This document shows positions 1 to 6,659 of a stretch of 16,308 nucleotides of DNA, in pieces. The stretch's first letter is position 1; every line of letters starts with the position of its first letter. Made by a program: the position numbers and the translations under genes. Source of the stretch: JBOGED01 sp050743625 (GTDB taxonomy: Bacteria; Actinomycetota; Nitriliruptoria; Euzebyales; Egibacteraceae). The stretch covers positions 1-16,308 of the forward strand of contig JBOGED010000469.1 of NCBI GenBank assembly GCA_050743625.1. Reading direction: 5' to 3'. The notes beneath the pieces are model-generated. The model made no database searches, was not told the origin of the DNA, and saw nothing but the letters and a program-made list of their open reading frames with translations.

Positions 1-31
1 GCTCCGACCCTCCTCGCGAGCGCCGGGGACG

Positions 32-1498
32 TTGGTCGGCTGGTTGCGCGCGTCTGCTCTCGGTCGGCTCGACACCATGCTCCGCCTCGTTTCCTTCGGC
101 GCCTATGCGGTGGTGGTCATCGTGGTCGCGCAGCGGCACGAGCCGTGGTTCGACGAGGCGCAGGCCTGGCTGCTCGCGCGGGACGACTCGCTCCTGCACC
201 TGTTGAGCGCGCAGATGCGGTACGAGGGAAGCCCGCCGCTTTGGCACCTGCTGCTGATGGGACCGGCGAAGCTGGGCGCCCCGTATGCCACCATCACGAC
301 GATCGCGGTGGTGATCGCGATCGCCGGGGCATACGTGCTGGTACGGCACAGCCCGTTCCCGCTCCCGCTGACCCTCGGCGTGCTGTTCTCGTTCGTTGTC
401 GCCTACCAGTACGCGGTCGTGGCGCGCAGCTACGTGTTGCTGCCGTTGCTGCTGTTCCTCCTCGCGATCGCGTGGGCCGGTCGGATCCGAGATCCATGGC
501 CCTTCGTCGTGATCCTCGGGCTGCTCGCGAGCACCAGCACGCATGGGTTGCTCGTGGCGGGCAGCGTATTCCTCGTACACCTGCTCCAGGTAGTGCGCCC
601 GATCGACAGCGTGTCATTGAGCGTGCACGTACGCCGGGCCCACCTGCGCAGTGGGTTGGCGTTCCTGGTCCTGTGCGGGCTACTCGTCCTGGAGCTATGG
701 CCCGCTCGGGACCAGTCGTTAGGGTCCGGGTTCAACCTGGACCCCATGCACCTTCTCACGGTCGCTCCGGCGGTGCTGCGCAACGCGCTCGCGGGCGACC
801 CACTCGTTGCCTCCGCCGCGGTGGCGCTATCCGCGTGGTGGTTCCGCCGGACCCGGACGCTGTTGCTCTGGGCGTTACCGACGCTCGCGCTCCTCACCCT
901 CGCCGCGGTGAAATACCAGAACCAATGGCACGACGGGATCCCGTTCCTCGTCTGGGTCTTCGCCCTGTGGGTGAGCGTGGCGCAAGGTCCCGTCGGCGGG
1001 CGGGAATCAAGACTGGATGGCCTGGCGCGGTCCGGCGCGTACCTCGCCATGGCGGCCGTGCTGGTCGTGCAGGTCGGATGGTGGTGGCAGACGGTCCGCC
1101 ACGACTGGACCTACCCATACTCGGGCAGTCGCCAGCTGGCCGCCTGGCTGGAGGAGCAACCCGCGTCCGCGGAGATCGCCGCCATCGGGTTCCACGCGCT
1201 GGCGGCGCTCCCCTACCTTGACCGCAACGTCTACGCGAACAACAACGGTGGCCGCGCCGCGTACATGCACTGGTCCACCTCCCCCCGCCTGGATGACGAA
1301 ATCTGGTCGGTGTGGCTCGCCGAACCTGACATCATCGTCTGGAGTGTCCGATCCAGGCGAGCGCTGATGGATCCGGCTTTGCCCGGCTACGAGCGTGTCG
1401 CGGTCTTCGAAGGCGACATGTACTGGAAGAACCGTGCGATCGAACGTGACGCCTACTACGTATTCGAGCCCGTCGGCACGCACGCACCCTCGGCCTGA
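32..1498 (+). CDS. Polytopic membrane protein, GT-C/PMT-like glycosyltransferase family
   Basis: Predicted integral membrane protein of 488 residues with many hydrophobic segments across residues 20-360 and a C-terminal, probably extracytoplasmic, domain of about 130 residues. The first loop after the first membrane helix carries WFDEAQ (Asp41-Glu42), followed by a YEGSPPLWH stretch and an ARSYVLL helix. This arrangement is typical of GT-C fold enzymes (ArnT/PMT_2 class), which use polyprenyl-phosphate sugars outside the membrane, so transfer of a sugar to a cell-envelope acceptor is inferred. The frame is open to the left edge. The TTG at 32 is the first visible start, an in-frame ATG lies at 77 just before the first helix, and a start outside the window is possible. 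No strong ribosome binding site precedes either one. The next gene begins 1 nt after the stop, suggesting an operon. Donor and acceptor cannot be told from sequence. Confidence 0.8.
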   Translation: MVGWLRASALGRLDTMLRLVSFGAYAVVVIVVAQRHEPWFDEAQAWLLARDDSLLHLLSAQMRYEGSPPLWHLLLMGPAKLGAPYATITTIAVVIAIAGAYVLVRHSPFPLPLTLGVLFSFVVAYQYAVVARSYVLLPLLLFLLAIAWAGRIRDPWPFVVILGLLASTSTHGLLVAGSVFLVHLLQVVRPIDSVSLSVHVRRAHLRSGLAFLVLCGLLVLELWPARDQSLGSGFNLDPMHLLTVAPAVLRNALAGDPLVASAAVALSAWWFRRTRTLLLWALPTLALLTLAAVKYQNQWHDGIPFLVWVFALWVSVAQGPVGGRESRLDGLARSGAYLAMAAVLVVQVGWWWQTVRHDWTYPYSGSRQLAAWLEEQPASAEIAAIGFHALAALPYLDRNVYANNNGGRAAYMHWSTSPRLDDEIWSVWLAEPDIIVWSVRSRRALMDPALPGYERVAVFEGDMYWKNRAIERDAYYVFEPVGTHAPSA

Positions 1499-1499
1499 G

Positions 1500-3536
1500 G
1501 TGTTGGAGGGCCGAGGCCGGCGAGAGGCGACCCTAGACCTGGGTGCACAGATCACCCCGAGAGGGGACCGCGAGTCGCCGACGGATGCGTCCTCGGCGCC
1601 CTCACCGTTCCAGACCCAAGGAATTCTCACGGGCTTCACACGATCACAGCACCTGCTCCTGTGCCTCATCCTGCTTGCCGGGCTGGGCCGAGGCCTCTTT
1701 TGGATCGTGACGATCGCCGTCTGGAACCCGATCGACGAGATGCAGCATTTTGGCTATATCGCCTCGATCGCCAACGGGGAGGGGATCCCGATCGTCGGGG
1801 AAGATCTCCTGCCCGCGGAGGCGCTGCTACTCGCGAAGGACAGCGCGACGTATGGATTCCGCTCCACGCCCGTCAGCACATCACCCCACGACCCTGCCTG
1901 GGGCGCGGGCGCGCAACAGTACGAGGGCGTGCAGCCACCCCTGTACTACGCGTTGCTGGCGCCGGTCTATGCGCTCGCCCGGCCGCAAGGTCTCCTCGAG
2001 ACCGTCATGGCGCTGAGGTTCGAGACCTTGGTATTGAGCCTGCTCGCGGTGCCGCTGACGGCGTTGCTCGCGCGTGAGCTGTTCCCGGACCGCCCGGTCG
2101 CCTGGCTCGGCGCGCCAGCCCTTCTCGTCACGCTGGGCGCCGTGAATGGGGACGGCGCCTACATCACCAACGATGCGCTCGTGCTCCCCTTGGCCGCCGC
2201 GATCATGCTCGTCGCCGCACGGGCGTGGGCGCGGGGACCGACTCTCGGGCAGGCGGCGCTGATGGGAGCGTTGGGTGGCCTCGCCTTCCTGGGCCGGGCG
2301 AACACGGTCGTGCTCGCTCCACTCGTCGCGCTTGCGTTGGTCGGAGCGGCGTGGCGCCACCACACACCCCTGAAGCGCGTCGCCGCCTGGGCTGGCATCG
2401 CGGTGAGCATAGGACTCGTCTTCGGGCTGCCGTGGATCGCATGGACCCGGTTGGCCTATCGCGGCACCACGATCGCCGCCGAGTTCAGCGCGATCCTCTC
2501 ACCGATCGTGGGTCGTCAACCCTGGACGTTCGAAGGCTTGCTCGACCACCTCGCGAATGCGACTCGCGGATGGTTCGACTTCGAGGTGCTCCGCCCCCCG
2601 TTGGGAGGGTTCTTCGCCGGCGCCGCGACCGTCTGCCTGGTTGCGCTGGCGGCCGGGCTCGTGGGTTGCGCGCGCCGGGGCGACGGATCCCGCGCGCTGG
2701 TGCTCATATGGCTCGCTTCTTGCGCGCCCATCGCCCTGTTCGGAATGCTCGGAGTGATCCAGCTGGTGCTCGGTGGAAACGGCGGGATGGTCGGCCGCTA
2801 TCTGATCCTCACGCTCCCCGCGCTGGTGTTGCTGGTCGCCGCCGGCTTCGACGCGCTGCTGGGGGCCCGGTGGGGAGCCGTCGCGATCGCGACGGTGGTC
2901 GCGGCCTCGGTGACCGCCGGCGCCTGGTTGGAACGGCACTACGTCGACTACGTGTACACGAAAGATGCGAGCGACACCCTGGCGCCCGTCGTCGACCAGT
3001 CCTGGAACGACCAATGGGCGCTCGTCTCGAGCATCGAGGTCTTCCCACCCTGCCCCGTCCGCGCGATCACGCTCACGTTCCCTCAAGCGCCACCGGACTC
3101 GCTGCAAGTCGGGGCGGCGCACATCCCGCTTTGGAAGATCGCGTCGCTGCCCGTGGGGGCCAAGAATGGGACCTATCAGCCGCGGCGACCGCTCTCCGGA
3201 CCGTTCCGGGTGAGCCTGCCGGACGGCGTCGCCGTGGGTATCTCAGCGAGCGAACGCAGCGCCCCATTGGCGCTCGAGGGGATGCCAGGGGATCCGGTCG
3301 CCCGGCTCGACTGCGCGGTCGACGAGCCGAAGGAGGCCCGCTTCAGGCAGCTGCACGCCCTCGCACCGGTCCTGGAGATCGGCTACGCCACGCTGATGAC
3401 GGCACCACTGATCTGGCCTCTCCTCGCATGGGGCGCTGTCGCTGCGCTTAGCAGGCGGGCTGTGCGGGCGGCTGCGGAGTCTGGACAAGCAGGGAGCGCA
3501 CCGTCGACACCGGGATCGCGAGCGCATGACGAGTAG
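1500..3536 (+). CDS. DUF2142-like polytopic membrane protein, probable GT-C glycosyltransferase
   Basis: A 678-residue membrane protein reading from GTG 1500, one base after the upstream stop (TGAGGTG), so translational coupling is likely. The frame is open back to ATG 1395, but that start would overlap the previous gene by 104 bp and add a low-complexity Ser/Thr/Arg stretch. After a polar N-terminal tail (about 50 residues) come many hydrophobic helices. The first extracytoplasmic loop has NPIDEMQHF (Asp79, Glu80, His83), and QPPLYY (145-150) closes that loop. This DE..H plus QPPLYY layout is what I associate with DUF2142 / GT-C membrane proteins. Between the hydrophobic segments near 460-485 and a last helix near 650 lies a polar extracytoplasmic domain. 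With its neighbour it probably forms a two-gene surface glycan module. Function is inferred. The 3' end overlaps the opposite-strand protease gene by 89 bp. Confidence 0.8.
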   Translation: MLEGRGRREATLDLGAQITPRGDRESPTDASSAPSPFQTQGILTGFTRSQHLLLCLILLAGLGRGLFWIVTIAVWNPIDEMQHFGYIASIANGEGIPIVGEDLLPAEALLLAKDSATYGFRSTPVSTSPHDPAWGAGAQQYEGVQPPLYYALLAPVYALARPQGLLETVMALRFETLVLSLLAVPLTALLARELFPDRPVAWLGAPALLVTLGAVNGDGAYITNDALVLPLAAAIMLVAARAWARGPTLGQAALMGALGGLAFLGRANTVVLAPLVALALVGAAWRHHTPLKRVAAWAGIAVSIGLVFGLPWIAWTRLAYRGTTIAAEFSAILSPIVGRQPWTFEGLLDHLANATRGWFDFEVLRPPLGGFFAGAATVCLVALAAGLVGCARRGDGSRALVLIWLASCAPIALFGMLGVIQLVLGGNGGMVGRYLILTLPALVLLVAAGFDALLGARWGAVAIATVVAASVTAGAWLERHYVDYVYTKDASDTLAPVVDQSWNDQWALVSSIEVFPPCPVRAITLTFPQAPPDSLQVGAAHIPLWKIASLPVGAKNGTYQPRRPLSGPFRVSLPDGVAVGISASERSAPLALEGMPGDPVARLDCAVDEPKEARFRQLHALAPVLEIGYATLMTAPLIWPLLAWGAVAALSRRAVRAAAESGQAGSAPSTPGSRAHDE

Positions 3537-4176
3537 CCAGCTCGATGGCGTAGACGACACCGGTGACGTCGCCGTTCTGATCAAGCACCGGCCCACCCGA
3601 GTTACCGGGTTGGACGTCGGCGGACAGGCGCATCACCGGCATCTCCTCTTTGAGGTTCGCTCCGATGACATAGTCGATGACCTCGCCCGTCCCGACGATC
3701 TGCTGGCCACCCAAGGGATACCCGACGATGGTGACGCTCTCCCCCGCCTGAGGATCCCGGGGCGCGAGCGCGCCGACCGAGGGCAGGTCGGTGTCCACGA
3801 CCACCAGCGCGAGGTCGCTGTAGTAGGCGATCCGCGAGACGGCCGCCTCGAGCGAGCGTCCATCCCATGTGTTCACCTGGATCACCGAGGCATCCGCGAT
3901 CACGTGCCGGTTCGTGACGAATGCCCGAGGGGCGATCGCGAAGCCCGATCCCGTCGAGAGGGCATCGCATCCACTCGCCCGGACCCGCAATGTCAGGTCG
4001 CGCGCCGCCCGCTCCGGTGAGTCCGCCCGTAGGACGATGGTGGCCGCCCGCGACGCGGCGAGGTGGCGTGCCACTCCTGGTGGTGGTACCTCCTTCGCCT
4101 GCGGGGGTGGGGCCAGGCAGGACGCGCTGGCGAAGGCGAGCGCCACCGCGAGCACACCGCGCGAAGCGTTAACCAT
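3448..4176 (-). CDS. Trypsin-like (S1C/DegP-MarP type) serine protease, predicted lipoprotein
   Basis: A 242-residue secreted serine protease. The N-terminus is a lipoprotein signal: hydrophobic residues 8-16 and a lipobox-like ASAS-Cys20, followed by a Pro-rich linker. The triad is visible: His91 in TNRHVIA, Asp121 in YYSDLALVVVD and Ser193 in QPGNSGGP. An STGSGF strand at 74-79 precedes His as in S1C proteases. There is no PDZ domain; the protein ends soon after the second barrel. Cys70 and the very last residue, Cys242, could form a disulfide. The ATG overlaps the stop of the upstream coiled-coil gene (ATGGTTAA), indicating translational coupling and probably a shared function at the outer membrane face. 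Its 3' end runs 89 bp into the convergent membrane-protein gene. The protease assignment is firm; the substrate is unknown. Confidence 0.92.
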   Translation of the reverse strand: MVNASRGVLAVALAFASASCLAPPPQAKEVPPPGVARHLAASRAATIVLRADSPERAARDLTLRVRASGCDALSTGSGFAIAPRAFVTNRHVIADASVIQVNTWDGRSLEAAVSRIAYYSDLALVVVDTDLPSVGALAPRDPQAGESVTIVGYPLGGQQIVGTGEVIDYVIGANLKEEMPVMRLSADVQPGNSGGPVLDQNGDVTGVVYAIELATRHALAIPVSTVRSLLVQTPQPPAQPAC

Positions 4177-4840
4177 TGAGGGTGGTTATCAGGCGGGTGT
4201 TCGTGGCCCGCGCGTTCGCACAGGCCTGAAGGAGGAGCTCACCGGTCCTTGCCCACTCTGACCAGCGATTTCCAGGCTCTAAGGCCGAGGGTCGCTGTGA
4301 GAGCCAGCCGGTCATGCCGTTCACGCATCCGTTCAGCTCGTTGCCGGCCTGCGCGGCGAGCCGCGCCGCCACGGCCAGGCTTCCCCGCTGGGTGAGCGCC
4401 GCCGCCTGCTCGTCCTCGATCCGCGCCTTCTCGGTGCCAAGCTCTCGCACGCGGCCTTCGAGCTGCGCGACATCCGCCTCCGACCGCTCCAGCTTGGTGG
4501 TGGTGGCGGAGAGCTGCTCCTGCGCGACCACCAGATCGTTCGTGGCGGCGGCGACCGCCGCTTGAGCCTTGCTCAGCTGCACGGCGAGATCATCCGTCCG
4601 CGTGATCTCGCTGGCCGCGCGGTCACGCCATGCCCGGCCCGCCCGGTAGGTGAGCGCCGACGCGGCGAGCCCGATCAGGGCGACCATTGTGAGGGCGACG
4701 ACCGAGAACGCATACGAGGCGTGCGCCAGACGCCTGCCCCGGTCCCTCCTCACGCGCACCCGACGTGTGGTCGTGGGGAGAGGCGCCGTCTCCAAGATCG
4801 ACCCGGTCGTTCCCTTGACTAGCTGCGATGACTGCTTCAT
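4169..4840 (-). CDS. Single-pass membrane protein with extracytoplasmic coiled coil, unknown function
   Basis: I do not recognise a named family. From ATG 4840 the protein has 223 residues: a short cytoplasmic tail rich in Arg (residues 26-37), one transmembrane helix (about 43-64), a predicted coiled coil of heptad-like Ala/Leu/Glu/Gln repeats (about 78-150), and a C-terminal globular part with two cysteines (172 and 207) and several Trp. The positive-inside rule puts the coil and cysteine domain outside the cytoplasm. The frame is open to 4927, but ATG 4840 is preceded by AGGCGGAG and the extra 29 residues look non-coding, so the shorter form is preferred. The stop overlaps the protease start by 8 nt. 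Inference: it may be a scaffold, sensor or substrate for that lipoprotein protease. The coil resembles septum or envelope scaffolds only in general shape. Confidence 0.75.
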   Translation of the reverse strand: MKQSSQLVKGTTGSILETAPLPTTTRRVRVRRDRGRRLAHASYAFSVVALTMVALIGLAASALTYRAGRAWRDRAASEITRTDDLAVQLSKAQAAVAAATNDLVVAQEQLSATTTKLERSEADVAQLEGRVRELGTEKARIEDEQAAALTQRGSLAVAARLAAQAGNELNGCVNGMTGWLSQRPSALEPGNRWSEWARTGELLLQACANARATNTRLITTLNG

Positions 4841-4962
4841 ATGCTCCGCCTGTGCTCGTCCCGCAAGACAACGGATCGGCCGTCCGCCGCCTGCCAGGCC
4901 TGAGATTGCGGGCGAGAGAGTAAACATCCCACCTGGTCACTGTCCAACGGGCCCTGTGCGCA

Positions 4963-5238
4963 TCAGCGCGAACGGTAGGCCTCGCCGCGGTGCTCGATCC
5001 GTTCGATCACCACCATGTGGGTCGCGTCGTCGATCTGGTACACGATCCGATAATCACCACGGCGAGCCGAGTAGGACCCGGCCAGTTCAAACCTCAGCGG
5101 TTTGCCCACTTGACGTGGGTTTTCGGCGAGCGGACCGCGAAAGAACTCCATGACCGCGCCGTACACCTTGACCGGCAAGGTGTGCAGGGATCGCCGCGCG
5201 CTCGGGGCGAGCCCGACCGTGTACCGGCCACTCGTCAT
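4963..5238 (-). CDS. RelE/ParE-family toxin of a type II toxin-antitoxin pair
   Basis: A 91-residue protein matching the small RelE/ParE fold toxins. Recognisable pieces are the N-terminal helical region (Ser/Arg-Arg-Ser-Leu), the VGKPLR turn (44-49), the SARRGDYRIVYQID strand pair (57-70) and the terminal HRGEAYR motif (83-89) that supplies conserved Arg and Tyr residues in RelE-type ribosome-dependent mRNA endonucleases. The ATG overlaps the antitoxin stop as ATGA, so the toxin is translated after the antitoxin. RelE-type mRNA cleavage and ParE-type gyrase poisoning cannot be separated with certainty, but the GDYRIVY and HR..YR motifs favour the RelE/YoeB side. No disruption is seen, so the toxin looks intact. 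Confidence 0.9.
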   Translation of the reverse strand: MTSGRYTVGLAPSARRSLHTLPVKVYGAVMEFFRGPLAENPRQVGKPLRFELAGSYSARRGDYRIVYQIDDATHMVVIERIEHRGEAYRSR

Positions 5239-5528
5239 GCAGCGCCGGTCTCGTGAGGTCGTCGCTGTGCGACCTCCGTCTCGACCTGTTCCAGCGAGTA
5301 CACCTCGCCACGAGCGATCGCGGCTCTGGCCTCCTGAATCTCCTCGAGCGCCCCGGGACTAGAGAGGATGTCGAGCGTCTCCTCCAAGGACTCAAGGTCA
5401 TCGGGGGACAGAATCACCGCAATGGCGCGACCGTGCCGGGTGATCACCACACGTTCGTGGGTGCGCTCGACCTCGGCCAAAATCTCACTCAGCTTGTCCC
5501 GAGCTGCGCCCAGCGGGTATGTCACCAT
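5235..5528 (-). CDS. Phd/YefM-family antitoxin
   Basis: A 97-residue antitoxin. Residues 1-55 form the Phd/YefM DNA-binding fold: YPLGAARDKLSEILAEV, then the ERVVITRHGRAIAVILSPDD strand-turn-strand typical of the family. The C-terminal part (about 56-97) is acidic and helical and would wrap the toxin. It precedes the toxin with a 4-nt overlap, the usual order. By family precedent it should bind its own promoter and repress the pair, with the toxin as co-repressor. A TATACT box ends exactly 6 nt before the ATG, so the transcript is probably leaderless. Confidence 0.9.
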   Translation of the reverse strand: MVTYPLGAARDKLSEILAEVERTHERVVITRHGRAIAVILSPDDLESLEETLDILSSPGALEEIQEARAAIARGEVYSLEQVETEVAQRRPHETGAA

Positions 5529-5534
5529 GCGGCA

Positions 5535-5540
5535 AGTATA
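5535..5540 (-). promoter_or_regulatory. Putative -10 box of the toxin-antitoxin operon (leaderless)
   Basis: On the minus strand TATACT is followed by six bases (TGCCGC) and then the antitoxin ATG. Transcription would start at or next to the A of the start codon, giving a leaderless mRNA, which is common in Actinomycetota. No convincing TTGACA-type -35 hexamer is seen 16-18 bp upstream. Confidence 0.5.
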
Positions 5541-5586
5541 GCCAAAAGCATGGGCAGTTCTGGCCTACGTCGACACAGCCGGCCTG

Positions 5587-6510
5587 TTAGATCTTCAGCC
5601 TCAGGACGTGGTGGGCGACGCGGAAGGTGGCGGGGGTGAAGCCGAGCAGCAGGCCGTCAGCGGCGACGGGCAGGGGGTTTGGGGGGGCGATCGAGACCGT
5701 GGGCGACTGCCACTCGACGATCTGCGGGTTCGGGAGGTGCTCGCCGCGAAAGATGGCCTGCGTCATCACGAACACCTGGCTGCGGTTGCCGGTGAAGACC
5801 TGCACGTTGAACTTCCCGTCGTCCGGCAACGCTCGAGGCGCGATCTTCATCGCCTTGCTGAAGAACTGGCAGTTCGCGACGACCAGCTCGGTAACCGGCA
5901 GCGTGGACTCGGTATGGGCGACCTTCACCACGGTCTCCTGGCGGTCCAGCGCACGGATCGCGCCGTACGCGGCGAGGAGCTGCCCGAAGCGGCCCAGCGG
6001 GCGCATCCGACCGCTCAACCGGATGAGGTGTGCACCCCAACCGACCTCGGCGACATTGGCGAACAACCGGCGGGCGGGCTTCCCGTCGAGCCCGGTCAGC
6101 TCCACGATCCCGATGTCGACCGGCATCGTGTGGTCCGTGGACAGATGCTTCGCCACGACGTGTGGCGCGCGGTCCAATCCAAACGTGCGGGGAAAGTCGC
6201 TCTCCGATCCCGACCAGGCGGTCCCCAGCACGGTGTCCGCCCGGTGAGGCGCCCCGTCGCTGTCCATGAGCCCGTTGACCACACCGTTGATCGTGGGATC
6301 GTCTCCGGCGACGACGACGAACCGGACCGCTTCCCGCGCTGCCTGCGACGCCGCGCGCTCGGCCTCGTCGACCGTGTTCACCTCAGCGACCTGGCATTCC
6401 AGACCATGCTCCTCCAACGCGACCACTAACGCGGGCAGCTCACGCCCCACCCCACCCTTGTTCGACCTGGGAGACACGATGAGCCGGAGCGTGCCAAACG
6501 GGCTACTCAT
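5587..6510 (-). CDS. Diacylglycerol/sphingosine kinase-fold protein with degenerate motifs
   Basis: A 307-residue protein of the DagK_cat/YegS fold, which phosphorylates lipids such as diacylglycerol using ATP. Start ATG 6510 is chosen because GAAGGAAGGA lies directly upstream; the frame is open to 6630 but would run into the palindrome. The N-terminal domain (about 7-130) shows SPRSNKGG in place of the NP.SG.G loop, VVVAGDDPTIN (65-75) where GGDGT is expected, and WSGSESDFPR (99-108) where P-G-T-N-D-F-A-R is expected. The C-terminal beta domain includes LVVANCQFFSKAMKIAP and ends with ADGLLLG (284-290), where family members have DGE. Asp71 and Asp285 are kept, but flanking Gly, Asn and Glu residues are replaced. 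The fold call is good, but catalytic competence is doubtful; it may have a changed substrate or a non-enzymatic role. It lies 149 bp downstream of helY, beyond a long palindrome. Confidence 0.82.
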   Translation of the reverse strand: MSSPFGTLRLIVSPRSNKGGVGRELPALVVALEEHGLECQVAEVNTVDEAERAASQAAREAVRFVVVAGDDPTINGVVNGLMDSDGAPHRADTVLGTAWSGSESDFPRTFGLDRAPHVVAKHLSTDHTMPVDIGIVELTGLDGKPARRLFANVAEVGWGAHLIRLSGRMRPLGRFGQLLAAYGAIRALDRQETVVKVAHTESTLPVTELVVANCQFFSKAMKIAPRALPDDGKFNVQVFTGNRSQVFVMTQAIFRGEHLPNPQIVEWQSPTVSIAPPNPLPVAADGLLLGFTPATFRVAHHVLRLKI

Positions 6511-6585
6511 CGTCCTTCCTTCGGGTTGGAAAGCGCACTGCCGCCCGGTTTGCCGGATTTCGCCCTCTGCGGGGACGGTGCCAGC

Positions 6586-6655
6586 CGGCAAAGTCCTGCA
6601 CTGTGCAGAGTTATGCCGGTATACCGGCATAACTCTGCACAGTACGGCGAAGTCC
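6586..6655 (+). repeat. Imperfect 11-bp direct repeats flanking the palindrome
   Basis: CGGCAAAGTCC (6586-6596) and CGGCGAAGTCC (6645-6655) match at 10 of 11 positions and bracket the palindrome, 3 bp and 1 bp from its ends. This could be the trace of a target-site duplication from insertion of a small palindromic element, or chance. Confidence 0.45.
6600..6643. repeat. Perfect 44-bp palindrome between helY and the kinase-fold gene
   Basis: Two 22-base arms match without mismatch or spacer, centred between 6621 and 6622 on GGTATACC. The outer part of the left arm reads ACTGTGCAGAGTTATGCC. It lies 17 bp past the helY stop and 90 bp before the kinase-fold start. As RNA it would fold into a very stable hairpin, so it could end helY transcription or stabilise its 3' end, although no U-run follows on the minus strand. 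As DNA it could be a cruciform or an operator for a dimeric regulator. The role is unknown. Confidence 0.9.
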
Positions 6656-6659
6656 CCAT

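Noticed and set aside
145..1221. A 358-codon plus-strand frame inside the first membrane protein
   Set aside because: It is Arg/Pro/Ala-rich shadow sequence of the membrane-protein gene.
2225..3451. A 408-codon plus-strand frame inside the second membrane protein
   Set aside because: It is extremely Arg-rich, has no domain and overlaps a gene with clear hydrophobic periodicity. It is a shadow frame.
5235..5528. Toxin-antitoxin pair as a sign of a mobile island
   Set aside because: No integrase, transposase, tRNA edge or change in base composition is seen around it. Such pairs are common in ordinary chromosomal DNA.
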